Below are positions 1-8,103 of a stretch of DNA of 64,000 nt, one piece after another (the first letter of the stretch is position 1; every line of letters starts with the position of its first letter). This DNA is from GCA-020345945 sp964596985. Its GTDB lineage: Archaea; Thermoproteota; Bathyarchaeia; RBG-16-48-13; GCA-020345945. The position numbers and the translations under genes are program-made. The notes below the pieces were generated by a model that did not search any database, was not told the DNA's origin, and was given only the letters and a program-made list of their open reading frames with translations. The stretch is taken from assembly GCA_964596985.1 (NCBI GenBank), contig CAZQWG010000001.1, positions 1 through 64,000 of the forward strand, given 5' to 3'.

Positions 1-768
1 ATCGTATACAATAGCGGCTGTGATGTAGTTCAACTCAATCTTCAGGTCGGGGAGAATCGAGAAGAGGGCGCCATCGGTTCTTCTTAACCCTTGCTCCGGG
101 TCGAGGGGTGCTATCATAGCGGCGGCATTCGTGTGGATCGGGTACAAGGCGACGGACATCCCAGGTCTCCCTGCAGCTCTAACCGCTTCCCGTAGTAGGG
201 ATGCTTCTCTTCTAGCTGTGTAAGCCGCTATTGGGAGTCCATGGACCTGCCTACCATCTATCGTTATCATGTTGAAGCCTTCCATCATATCGGACTGAGG
301 GATCTCGGCGAAGCACTTCGGGATCACCCTGACGAGGTGTTCGGGTACAGGACCATGCATCCCACCGACGATTCTAGGCGGTTCAGTGTCCTCTATGTTC
401 CGTTTGGTGAAGGTGCGCCTATCCCTTCCTTGACCAATGTTTACCTCCGAAGGGAGGGCCCTCACAGCGTCTAGGACTTCCTCTTCTGAGAGTCTAACGA
501 TCCTATTATTGGAGACGCAGTACAATCCTACGCTGGCGAGGAGTTCTACTCCGGCGTTGAAGGCACGGTCAGATAGCTCTTCATCGTAGCAGAAAAGCTC
601 ATCCTTACCTGGCTCATGTATCTTGTATTTTCTCCTCAATTCCTCGGACTTCTTGAACAACTCCATGTTCCATTTCATGTCGACTCTCTTTGGGCCGTTC
701 ATTGCCCTCTCGGCGATTTCAACAAGAGAAATCATACGGTCTTCACCCATGCGTAGAGCAAGAGTCAT
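1..768 (-). CDS. MtmB-family monomethylamine:corrinoid methyltransferase homologue, non-pyrrolysine (3' end outside window)
   Basis: The reverse strand is open for 256 codons from ATG 768 to the window edge. The protein aligns with methanogen MtmB, which transfers methyl from monomethylamine to a corrinoid protein: 'GLYCVSNNRIVRLSEEEVLD' matches the MtmB N-terminal region, and 'GQGRDRRTFTKR' and 'RAAGRPGM' match later blocks. In MtmB the last block continues G-V-Pyl; here it reads S-V-Ala (Ala207, codon 148-150), so the catalytic pyrrolysine position holds alanine and no TAG occurs. A TATA-like element at 788-797 lies about 25 nt upstream of ATG 768, suggesting a leaderless start; ATG 750 is the alternative. 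No corrinoid protein or methylcorrinoid:CoM transferase lies in the visible part. The family assignment is secure; the substrate is unknown, and with Pyl absent it may not be monomethylamine. Confidence 0.85.
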   Translation of the reverse strand, partial: MTLALRMGEDRMISLVEIAERAMNGPKRVDMKWNMELFKKSEELRRKYKIHEPGKDELFCYDEELSDRAFNAGVELLASVGLYCVSNNRIVRLSEEEVLDAVRALPSEVNIGQGRDRRTFTKRNIEDTEPPRIVGGMHGPVPEHLVRVIPKCFAEIPQSDMMEGFNMITIDGRQVHGLPIAAYTARREASLLREAVRAAGRPGMSVALYPIHTNAAAMIAPLDPEQGLRRTDGALFSILPDLKIELNYITAAIVYD

Positions 769-787
769 TCGCTACTACGTAGTGAGA

Positions 788-797
788 ACTTATACCA
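788..797 (-). promoter_or_regulatory. TATA-box for the MtmB-like gene
   Basis: The minus strand reads GGTATAAGTT. It sits about 25 nt before ATG 768, the usual archaeal TATA-to-start distance for a leaderless mRNA. Confidence 0.45.
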
Positions 798-931
798 TTT
801 TCAAGAATAGAGGACGGAAAGAATCCTCGTCAAGGTACGTCTCAACCATATTGGATTGCATTCTTCTGAATGAGATGTACTGGTGGTAATAGAGAACGTG
901 CAGAATATCCGAGTGCGAGTTTGTTGCGTCG

Positions 932-1333
932 TTATTGCGAAAGTTTTGCTTTCGTTATTTTCTTTGCTTCAGCTTGCCACTCCTTGAGTTTGGTTTTAGA
1001 GTACTTCACTTTTGTAGAGAGTTCGTCGATATCCATCTCTGCTAGGTCGCAGGCATCGAAGACACCAGCACGAGTCAGTTCCTTTTCGGTAGATTTGCCT
1101 ACCCCAGTGATTTCAGTGAGGGGAAATGTAACGACGTATTCCATCTTCAGCATTCGTGCGTTTTCAGGATAGAACGTCCTCCTACGTCTATCGACCGCAA
1201 CACCCAGCTTCCTCGCATTGGCAACAGTCAAGCCGGCCTCCCGGAGTTCTTTGATGCTGAAACCTCTACCTATCCTTGAGCGTTTTCTTCTGTTCGGTAC
1301 CCGAACTATTGGTTCAACGCGCCGCTCCGCCAT
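932..1333 (-). CDS. rpl13e: 50S ribosomal protein eL13 (L13e) with C-terminal helix-hairpin-helix domain
   Basis: This 133-residue protein has two parts. Residues 1-60 are the basic eL13 core (RRKRSRIGRGFSIKELREAG, then TVANARKLGVAVDRRRR). Residues about 73-125 form a helix-hairpin-helix-like region with 'ITGVGKSTEKELTRAGVFDA' followed by an acidic helical tail. eL13 is a large-subunit protein found in TACK archaea and eukaryotes and absent from most Euryarchaeota. The frame is open upstream to 1459, but ATG 1333 starts at the family's usual N-terminus, so I use it. The extra domain resembles those in some thaumarchaeal homologues and could bind rRNA or DNA. It appears monocistronic. Confidence 0.88.
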   Translation of the reverse strand: MAERRVEPIVRVPNRRKRSRIGRGFSIKELREAGLTVANARKLGVAVDRRRRTFYPENARMLKMEYVVTFPLTEITGVGKSTEKELTRAGVFDACDLAEMDIDELSTKVKYSKTKLKEWQAEAKKITKAKLSQ

Positions 1334-1484
1334 CACGACAACACCTGATTTAAGCCAGTATCCGTTCAACTTCTCCGTGTCTTGAAAGCATTTCGATTCT
1401 GACCCGAACGAGTTCTGAAGCCAACTCTTTTCCAGTCGATATGAAATGAGTGGGCGCACACATTAAGTTGTTCTACCGACGACC

Positions 1485-2474
1485 TTACCACAACTGGAGA
1501 CGCTGACCAACATTCTTCTTCTTGGCCAGTTCATACGCCCGCCAAGCAGGAGAGATATCTTGAATCGCTAATCCAGTCGAATCGAAGATAGTTATCTCAC
1601 TGTCTGTTGTCCTACCAGGTTTCTTCTTGGAAACTATGTCTCCGAGTTCTGCATAGATGTCGCTTCTGCCCAGAATCCCCTCACTGAAGGGCACATTCAC
1701 TTCTCCGCTGTGAATTGCTTGATCGAAGTCGTCGACAACGATCTTCGCCCTCTTAAGAATCTTGGGATCAAGTTCCTGTTTTCCCGGGGCATCAGCCCCG
1801 ATCGCGTTTATGTGGATACCGTCTGGAACCCACCGGTCGTGGACAATAGGGGACGTCGATGGGGTAACCGTCACTATTATGTCAGCCTCATGCAGAGCAT
1901 CCTCCGCCTTCGAGCAGGATACGATCTCGGCACTCGTCTTCTCCTGCATTTCTTTGATGTATCGTACTCTTGCAGATTTGTTTCTGTCGACAATACGAAC
2001 CTCTCTGAGATCTTCCAACACCTTATCAAGAGCCGATAATTGAGTCCTCGCCTGAACACCAGCCCCGATCACCGCAACCGTTTCCGAGTCTCTTCTGGCG
2101 AGGTATTTCGCGGCAATGCCTCCAGCTGCACCAGTTCTCATCGCCGTAAGCCAGCCGCCTTCCATAAGGCAGAGAGGAGCACCGATCTTCGGGTCTATTA
2201 GGAGGATGCAGGCCATTACGCTCGGCAAACCCGCCAGCTCGGGGTTCCTTGGATGCGCATTGACTATCTTGACACCCGCAGCATCAATACTCGGTAGATA
2301 AGCGGGCATGGCTCTGAAGTCACCGTGATACCTCTCCAAGTTGACATATACTTTAGAAGGCATCACAACTTCTCCCATCCCTTTCTGCCTGAAAGCATCT
2401 TCAACAGCATCAAGAACGTTTTCCATTGAAAGTAGTTCTTGGACCGTCCCCCTATCCAGGTAAAGGATCTCCAT
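1485..2474 (-). CDS. Ornithine cyclodeaminase / archaeal alanine dehydrogenase family (mu-crystallin fold)
   Basis: The 329-residue protein has the full length of the OCD/mu-crystallin family. It has an N-terminal substrate domain with the conserved K in 'GVKIVNAHPRNP' and 'LTAMRTGAAGGIAAKYLARR', followed by a Rossmann NAD-binding stretch 'VAVIGAGVQARTQL' near residue 135 and 'GADAPGKQELDP' further on. Members either convert ornithine to proline plus ammonia or reduce imino acids (archaeal alanine dehydrogenase). The sequence cannot separate these activities. ATG 2474 is the natural start. It is separate from the unrelated TIGR00300 ornithine cyclodeaminase family gene at 17.4 kb. Confidence 0.9.
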   Translation of the reverse strand: MEILYLDRGTVQELLSMENVLDAVEDAFRQKGMGEVVMPSKVYVNLERYHGDFRAMPAYLPSIDAAGVKIVNAHPRNPELAGLPSVMACILLIDPKIGAPLCLMEGGWLTAMRTGAAGGIAAKYLARRDSETVAVIGAGVQARTQLSALDKVLEDLREVRIVDRNKSARVRYIKEMQEKTSAEIVSCSKAEDALHEADIIVTVTPSTSPIVHDRWVPDGIHINAIGADAPGKQELDPKILKRAKIVVDDFDQAIHSGEVNVPFSEGILGRSDIYAELGDIVSKKKPGRTTDSEITIFDSTGLAIQDISPAWRAYELAKKKNVGQRLQLW

Positions 2475-2580
2475 GGTGAACCGCCGAACAAGGGTTTGTT
2501 AGCTTCCATCTAATTGCGTTTACGATTTATGCAGGAGAAGAGATATGATATGGGAGAAGTACTAGGCTTACAGGGAAAGG

Positions 2581-3198
2581 TTGGATTTGAGCAAGACAAT
2601 CAGGGAAGACTACTATTTCGCTAAGCCTGGACGAGAGAACTTGGAAGATGTGGTCGAGGCTGTAGAGAAGAGAATTGATCAGACGGGAATACGGCACGTA
2701 GTTGTGGCGAGTCACTCAGGTAGGACGGCGATGGCTATTGCCGAGAGGCTCAGAGGAAAAGCAGAGGTGATCTGCGTGTCTGGGAGGCCTGCGAGGAGAG
2801 ACAGAGGTCGAGACTGGCCGTCGATAGCCCCGGAGAATAGGAGGAAGCTTGAAGGACTGGGCGTAGTGATTTTAGATAGGATACCCTACGCCTTGGAGAG
2901 TACAGTACTACAGGAAGATAGATGGAATACTGCTTCAGCCGACAAAGTGGTTATTGAGACCCTGCGCATGTTTGGACAGGGAATGAAGGTTGCGGTACAG
3001 GTGGTCTTAACGGCTACTTCAAGCGGATACCTAGAACCCTACCAGGACGTCATAGGTGTTGGAGGAACCGGCAGAGGCGCAGACACCGCCATCATCATGA
3101 AAGCGAGCTACCCTACACGGGTCTTCTCGGAGAACCACGAACACAGACCAGAGATTAGAGAGATTATAGCAATGCCTTTGATGAAAAGAAAGAGTTAG
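2581..3198 (+). CDS. Stand-alone pyruvate kinase alpha/beta (C-terminal) domain protein
   Basis: About 205 residues resemble the C-terminal allosteric domain of pyruvate kinase without its catalytic barrel. 'HVVVASHSGRTAMAIAERL' is the diagnostic strand-loop-helix, and 'DVIGVGGTGRGADTAIIMKA' lies near the end. Such stand-alone domains are common in archaea, and their function is not established. No ATG is usable. TTG 2581 or TTG 2587 could start; the GGAAAGG just upstream is better spaced for 2587. It diverges from the OCD gene and is followed by a broken VOC gene. Confidence 0.8.
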   Translation: MDLSKTIREDYYFAKPGRENLEDVVEAVEKRIDQTGIRHVVVASHSGRTAMAIAERLRGKAEVICVSGRPARRDRGRDWPSIAPENRRKLEGLGVVILDRIPYALESTVLQEDRWNTASADKVVIETLRMFGQGMKVAVQVVLTATSSGYLEPYQDVIGVGGTGRGADTAIIMKASYPTRVFSENHEHRPEIREIIAMPLMKRKS

Positions 3199-3288
3199 TC
3201 AACACACAATCATGAGATGAATTGATTCCTCAAGAGGCAAAGCCAACAACGAGACGATAAGCATTCTCAGAAGAGGGGGGAATACTTT

Positions 3289-3565
3289 ATGGTAGGCAGG
3301 ATGCTCCCGTTAGTAGCAGTCGAAGACATTAAGGAAACCCTTGAGTTCTACGAAAAGAAATTAGGATTCGAGGTTGGAACGGTATCTCCGAGCAGAGAAG
3401 AATCATTGAAGACCTGAATGGGTATCGCATATGTTTCAGAACCTGATGGATAGAGAATGAGGCATTAGGACCCGTTTCGGTGCACTGCCTGGATCACCCA
3501 ATATCGAAGCCGTCTGTCTTCAAGAGAACACAGATCTTGGGGGCCTAATCGGATCAAACGATTAA
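3289..3565 (+). pseudogene. Degraded VOC (glyoxalase-fold) gene remnant
   Basis: From ATG 3289 the frame reads 42 codons beginning with 'MLPLVAVEDIKETLEFYEKK' and 'LGFEVG', the classical first beta-alpha-beta unit of a VOC/glyoxalase protein, then stops at TGA 3415-3417. Downstream pieces in other frames still resemble the family: 'GIAYVSEPDG' near 3420, and 'LPGSPNIEAVCLQE' ending at TAA 3563-3565. The remaining length is about half of a typical 120-residue protein, so deletions as well as frameshifts are likely. No bulge-helix-bulge structure was seen that could rescue it as an intron-containing gene. Confidence 0.6.
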
Positions 3566-3599
3566 TAGGAAGAATCGAAGAAGGGGCGTAAGGTATACC

Positions 3600-4847
3600 A
3601 TGCTAAGAAGGTTATTGATCGGAGGGACCTTGATTGACGGGACCGGAAAGAAAACCCTCAGCGACTCCGCCGTCCTGATCGAAGATTCACGGATTAGATT
3701 TGTAGGTCAAAAAGACGAAGCAGATGCCTCCAATGTAACCGAGGTCATAGACGTTAGTGGAAAGACAGTAATGCCCGGATTGATCGATGCCCATGTCCAT
3801 CTAGGCACAGAATCTGTAGGTCGACGGATCAGCCCGGCTTACTGGAACATCATTACACCGACAACTTTGAAGGTTCTCCATGCCTTGCGGAATGCGCAGG
3901 CGGCTATGGAAGCCGGTTTCACCTCGTTGAGAAACGTCGTCCTAGAACAGGACCCCTGGGATGTCTCCTTGAAGAAGGCTGTCGATCTAGGAATCGTAAA
4001 AGGTCCGAGAATAGTCGCGTCTGGGGGTCTTGTCAATATGACTGCCGGTCATCTGGATCTCTACATCCCTGGAAACATCCCAAGAAAGCCAGACAGGACT
4101 GCCGATGGACCGGACCAGGTTCGAAGAGCGGTCAGGGAGCGTGTCAGAGCAGGAGCTGATTTCATCAAGATCTGTACGAGTGGCGGCGTCGTCTCCCTTG
4201 CAGATAGACCTGACTGGAGGAACTACACACTTGAAGAAGTGGAGGCGATTTGTGATGAAGCCCATGCGTTAGGGAGAAGAGTGATGGCTCATGCTGAGGG
4301 GAGAACAGGCGTCAAGAACGCAATAGAAGGCGGTGTCGACACGCTGGAGCACGGCTACTTCATCGATGAAGAGGATTGCGAGGCGATGAAGTCGAAGAGC
4401 ATCATCCTTGTTCCCACATTAGGGATATCCCGGAACATAGTGGAAAGAGGAGAAGAACTAGGGGTCACCAAGGAAGGTGTGGAAAAAATGAAGAGATTTG
4501 AAGACTACCATCTGGAGAGCGTGAAGAGAGCTCACAGGCGGAGAGTCAAGATCGCGCTGGGAACCGATGCCCTAGCGACAATCTTCAGTCACGGGGACAA
4601 CGCGTTCGAACTCGAATGTCTAGTCGACATAGGTCTCTCACCGATGGAGGCAATCGTTGCAGGAACACAATACTCTGCAGAGGCGATAGGGCTAAAGGAC
4701 GAGATTGGCACCATCGAAGAAGGGAAACGGGCCGACCTTTTGATAGTCGACGGCAATCCTTTGAGAGATATTAGAATTCTTCAGAACAAAGAGAACATCC
4801 GAATCGTGATCAAGAACGGAGAAACCGTTGTGAATCGAGGCCTCTAG
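3600..4847 (+). CDS. Amidohydrolase superfamily protein (prolidase / imidazolonepropionase-like)
   Basis: The 415-residue metal-dependent hydrolase has the expected motifs in order: 'GLIDAHVHLG' (HxH, near residue 65), 'GADFIKICTSGG' (bridging lysine), 'VMAHAEG' and 'LEHGYF' (two metal histidines), and 'ALGTDAL' (catalytic aspartate). A beta-sandwich half at each end ('GKTVMPG' and 'KRADLLIVDGNPL') completes the fold. It most resembles the cytosolic Xaa-Pro/Xaa-Arg dipeptidase-like branch, but the substrate is not predictable. No signal peptide is present. It starts at ATG 3600, preceded by a purine-rich stretch (gaagaaggggcg). Confidence 0.88.
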   Translation: MLRRLLIGGTLIDGTGKKTLSDSAVLIEDSRIRFVGQKDEADASNVTEVIDVSGKTVMPGLIDAHVHLGTESVGRRISPAYWNIITPTTLKVLHALRNAQAAMEAGFTSLRNVVLEQDPWDVSLKKAVDLGIVKGPRIVASGGLVNMTAGHLDLYIPGNIPRKPDRTADGPDQVRRAVRERVRAGADFIKICTSGGVVSLADRPDWRNYTLEEVEAICDEAHALGRRVMAHAEGRTGVKNAIEGGVDTLEHGYFIDEEDCEAMKSKSIILVPTLGISRNIVERGEELGVTKEGVEKMKRFEDYHLESVKRAHRRRVKIALGTDALATIFSHGDNAFELECLVDIGLSPMEAIVAGTQYSAEAIGLKDEIGTIEEGKRADLLIVDGNPLRDIRILQNKENIRIVIKNGETVVNRGL

Positions 4848-4951
4848 GGTAAGCCAATGATATGGTTGCCGCATACAACACTCAAAAACCTCAGGAAGTA
4901 AATCGAGGAATTCCGTTCAGCTTATGAAATGAGACGAGAACATACTCAACC

Positions 4952-5437
4952 CTATGCAATTCGGGCAATCCGATACCCGAGTTTCCAAAGCTCATGAGGC
5001 AGAAATCTGACTCCGGCGTACTCTGAACCTGCCGAACCAATAACATATTCCCTTGTCATAACTTCTTCATCAACGAAGACAGGGCAAAGATTCTTGAAAA
5101 TGAACGGGGGCAAACCCCCAGCAGAGAATCCTGTAAAGCGTTCTATCTCCTCAGGTTTTGCAAGCCTAAGGTCTCTGACTCCGCTTAGTCTTTCCAAGTT
5201 CTTCACATCCACTCTTCTATCTCCCGTCACCATAGCAACAACGTGTCTTTCTCGGGATTTGAACAGGAGAACCTTGAGAATGAATTTCCGGGGAACCTTC
5301 AGAGCACGCTCAGCTTGCTCTGTCGTCTTGCCGGATCGGCCTTGATGACAGATTATCTCGCCTTTCAGACCGATAACCCTCATCAGTCGTCGGACACTAG
5401 CTACAGACGACGCATCCTTGGAACACATCGAGATCAC
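4952..5437 (-). CDS. YbaK/ProX-type aminoacyl-tRNA deacylase domain protein
   Basis: The 161-residue protein has the YbaK/EbsC fold: 'TTEQAERALKVPRKFILKVL' near the N-terminus, 'RHVVAMVTGDRRVDVKNLERL' with the lysine typical of trans-editing enzymes in 'FILKVLLFKS', 'GFSAGGLPPF' in the middle, and a C-terminal 'YVIGSAGSEYAGVRF'. Relatives hydrolyse mischarged tRNAs such as Ala-tRNA(Pro) or Cys-tRNA(Pro). The exact tRNA cannot be read from sequence. It is convergent with the amidohydrolase and divergent from the liv operon. Confidence 0.85.
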   Translation of the reverse strand: MISMCSKDASSVASVRRLMRVIGLKGEIICHQGRSGKTTEQAERALKVPRKFILKVLLFKSRERHVVAMVTGDRRVDVKNLERLSGVRDLRLAKPEEIERFTGFSAGGLPPFIFKNLCPVFVDEEVMTREYVIGSAGSEYAGVRFLPHELWKLGYRIARIA

Positions 5438-5505
5438 ATGATTCAGAATCGGACAGTTCTCAGGACTCTATTGAAAGGTGCCACAAGAATTCACTTGCGC
5501 GAATG

Positions 5506-5515
5506 CCTATATATC
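5506..5515 (+). promoter_or_regulatory. TATA-box of the liv operon
   Basis: CCTATATATC lies about 35 nt before livH ATG 5545. A purine-rich ribosome-binding stretch (aggaaggaaa) falls between them. The core TGCCTATA is shared with the promoter of the convergent binding-protein gene (minus strand near 10065-10072). Confidence 0.55.
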
Positions 5516-5544
5516 TAGTTTCAATATAACGAGGAAGGAAAGTA

Positions 5545-6435
5545 ATGGAGATCAACCTAGTACAGGTAATAATCAACAGCATCATAACTGGAAGCGTCTA
5601 CGCCCTTGCAGCTATAGGTCTGACTATGGTATATGGCGTATTGAAGTTCGCAAACTTCGCTCACGCGGAGGCTATTACCTTCGGAGCCTATATGGCGTAC
5701 GCCGTAAATGCAATGGTGGGAGGCGGTCTCCTCCTCGGGGTGATTGTTGCTTTCCTCCTGACCGGGTTGTTCGGTATCGCATCCGACGTCCTCGTCTTCA
5801 GACGGCTTAGAGAGAAGAACGCCACTAGAATATCTTTGATGATAGCCAGTATTGGCCTGGGACTGGCAATCAGACATTCGATTCAAGGGATATGGGGACC
5901 CTGGGTCCGCTGGTACAGCTATGCGGAAACCAGCAGTTTTGAGATCGTGGGAGGAAGAATAACATCCACAGAATCCTGGATAATCGTGACCGCTCTGGTC
6001 CTTATGTTCTCTCTCCACCTACTCCTTACTAGAACCAAGTTGGGGAAAGCCATGAGAGCAACATCGGACAACCCATACTTGGCCTTAGCGTCGGGGATCG
6101 ATATCGACAGGGTTGTTCTTTGGGTCTGGTTCATAGGATCAGGGGTTGCGGGGATGGGAGGCGTATTGAGAGGAGCCGATACACGTTTAATGCCTTATAT
6201 GGGATGGGAGCTATTGCTACCGGTCTTTGCGGTAGTTGTTCTAGGAGGCACTGGAAGCTTCTATGGTACAGTTCTGGCAGCCTATTTACTCGGTTTGGTT
6301 GAGAACCTAGGTGTACTGATGCTGATAGAACTCTCCCTATCCACAAGTTATCGATCTGCGATAGGCTTTTTCATACTAATAATCGTCCTCTTGGTGAAGC
6401 CGACCGGACTCATGGGTCCAGGAGGCGAGAAATAG
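5545..6435 (+). CDS. livH: Branched-chain amino acid ABC transporter permease LivH
   Basis: The 296-residue polytopic membrane protein has about eight hydrophobic segments. It has the LivH hallmarks 'GSVYALAAIGLTMVYGVLKF' and 'NFAHAEAITFGAYMAY' near the N-terminus, 'KLGKAMRATSDNPYLALASG' in the cytoplasmic loop that contacts the ATPase, and 'VVLGGTGSFYGT' near the end. It is the first gene of the livHMGF operon, with ATG 5545 behind a good Shine-Dalgarno. Its stop is one base from the livM start, so translation is probably coupled. It likely imports hydrophobic amino acids or related amides. Confidence 0.93.
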   Translation: MEINLVQVIINSIITGSVYALAAIGLTMVYGVLKFANFAHAEAITFGAYMAYAVNAMVGGGLLLGVIVAFLLTGLFGIASDVLVFRRLREKNATRISLMIASIGLGLAIRHSIQGIWGPWVRWYSYAETSSFEIVGGRITSTESWIIVTALVLMFSLHLLLTRTKLGKAMRATSDNPYLALASGIDIDRVVLWVWFIGSGVAGMGGVLRGADTRLMPYMGWELLLPVFAVVVLGGTGSFYGTVLAAYLLGLVENLGVLMLIELSLSTSYRSAIGFFILIIVLLVKPTGLMGPGGEK

Positions 6436-6436
6436 A

Positions 6437-7333
6437 TTGTTTGGGTTAAACTATCTTCTAGATACTCTGGTCTACATAGGTATCTTCGCGATACTTGCGA
6501 TAAGCCTTAATCTGGAGGCTGGTTTTACCAGGCTAATGAACTTTGGTGTCGCAGCCTTCTTTGCCATCGGAGCTTACACAACCGCGTTACTAACCTTGAG
6601 CGGGATTCCGATGGTGGTCAGTTTCTTCGCCGCGGTATCCCTAGCAGGACTGGCAGGCTTCTTTGTAGCACTTCCCACGCTAAGGCTGCGAGAGGATTAC
6701 TTTGCCATAGTAACTATCGTCTTCAGCGAGATACTGAGACTGTTCTTTGTCAGCGAAGACTGGCTGACAAACGGAACCAGGGGGTTGAGGGGGATACCGC
6801 GACCGTTATTCTCTCTCGTCAGTGAGAATTATCTTCTATTCTATAATCTCCTAGTATACTGCTTTCTCGTTGTATGCTATCTGTTTGCAGAGAGAATCGT
6901 GAAATCCCCCTTCGGGAGAGTACTGAAAGCGATAAGAGAAGACGAGATAGCAACGCAATCGTTAGGCAAAGATATATTCACGTTCAAGACTCTGTCCTTC
7001 GTCATCGGCTCTTGCATGGCTGGAGCCGCAGGATTCCTACTCGCCCACTACTTTACTTTCATCGCCCCAGACATGTTTCTCACAACTCTAACGTTCTCGG
7101 TTTGGACAATGGTAGTAATGGGAGGAAGCGCCAACAACTCAGGAGTCATCTTTGGTGCATTGCTCATTCAGCTATTCGAGAGGATGACAAGATTCCTGAA
7201 GGATTTCATGACGCTCCCAACAGATCCAAATAACTTCAGACTTATCATAATGGGTCTGTTGCTGATACTCTTTGTAATCCATAAGCCGGAAGGAATTTTT
7301 GAAGAGAAGAAACCTGAAACCGCGACCGCTTGA
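6437..7333 (+). CDS. livM: Branched-chain amino acid ABC transporter permease LivM
   Basis: The 298-residue integral membrane protein pairs with LivH. Family motifs are 'LAISLNLEAGFTRLMNFGVA' near the N-terminus, 'TRGLRGIPRP' in the external loop, 'GRVLKAIREDEIATQSLGKD' in the coupling loop and 'VVMGGSANNSGVIFGALL' near the end. It starts with TTG at 6437, one base after livH; no better start lies in frame. Context as second gene of livHMGF leaves little doubt. Confidence 0.92.
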   Translation: MFGLNYLLDTLVYIGIFAILAISLNLEAGFTRLMNFGVAAFFAIGAYTTALLTLSGIPMVVSFFAAVSLAGLAGFFVALPTLRLREDYFAIVTIVFSEILRLFFVSEDWLTNGTRGLRGIPRPLFSLVSENYLLFYNLLVYCFLVVCYLFAERIVKSPFGRVLKAIREDEIATQSLGKDIFTFKTLSFVIGSCMAGAAGFLLAHYFTFIAPDMFLTTLTFSVWTMVVMGGSANNSGVIFGALLIQLFERMTRFLKDFMTLPTDPNNFRLIIMGLLLILFVIHKPEGIFEEKKPETATA

Positions 7334-7347
7334 TAGAGTGATATGAT

Positions 7348-8103
7348 TTGGACGCTCTCACCGTAGAGGATTTACACAAGAATTTTGGAGGTCTCGAAGC
7401 CCTCGACGGGGCCTCATTCACCGTCGAAGACCAATCCATTTCCGCGCTGATTGGTCCAAATGGCTCCGGAAAGACAACCGTGTTCAACGTTGTGACTGGG
7501 ATCTACTCTTTGGACAAAGGAGACATCTACTTTTACGGGGATAGGATAGACGGCTTGAAACCACACGAGATTCTACTCAAGGGACTCGGCAGAACCTTTC
7601 AGATAACCAGGACCTTCCCAAGGATGACCGTACTGGAGAACATGCTTGTAGCACCGAAGGAACAGGTCGGAGAGGGGCTTCTCTCGGTATTCCTTAGGGT
7701 GAAAGAGGTGGCTGAACAAGAGGGAAGCCTGCAGGAAGAAGCCTTGGAATTTCTGAGATTCTTGGAGTTAGAGAACCTCAAAAACGAGTATGCTGTCAGT
7801 CTGTCAGGTGGGCAACTCAAACTTCTGGAACTCGGAAGAATCCTCATGGCGCATCCGAAGATGGTTCTACTCGACGAACCCGTTGCAGGCGTAAATCCGA
7901 CACTCGCCCAGAAGATCTTCGATCGAATCCTGAAGTTGAAGGAGAAAGGGGTGACCTTCCTCATCGTCGAGCATAACATGGATGTTGTAATGAACTTCTG
8001 CGACAAGATCTATGTCATGAACAAGGGGCAGATCGTTGCTGAAGGGAGCCCCCCAGAGATCCAGAACAACGAAGAGATCGTCGAGATCTACCTAGGAGCA
8101 TGA
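7348..8103 (+). CDS. livG: Branched-chain amino acid ABC transporter ATP-binding protein LivG
   Basis: The 251-residue ABC ATPase has Walker A 'GPNGSGKTT', the Q-loop 'GRTFQITRTFPRMTVLENM' typical of LivG, signature 'LSGGQLKLLELGR', Walker B 'MVLLDEPVAGVNP' (the VAGVNP ending is a LivG mark) and the switch histidine in 'LIVEHNMDVV'. It starts at TTG 7348. Its end overlaps livF by four bases (ATGA). Confidence 0.93.
   Translation: MDALTVEDLHKNFGGLEALDGASFTVEDQSISALIGPNGSGKTTVFNVVTGIYSLDKGDIYFYGDRIDGLKPHEILLKGLGRTFQITRTFPRMTVLENMLVAPKEQVGEGLLSVFLRVKEVAEQEGSLQEEALEFLRFLELENLKNEYAVSLSGGQLKLLELGRILMAHPKMVLLDEPVAGVNPTLAQKIFDRILKLKEKGVTFLIVEHNMDVVMNFCDKIYVMNKGQIVAEGSPPEIQNNEEIVEIYLGA

Noticed and set aside
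241..474. Plus-strand open frame of 77 codons at the left edge.
   Set aside because: It is the antisense shadow of the MtmB-like gene, whose conserved protein sequence is on the minus strand.
3289..3565. VOC remnant as another intron-containing gene.
   Set aside because: Too much of the domain is missing and no splice-like structure was seen.
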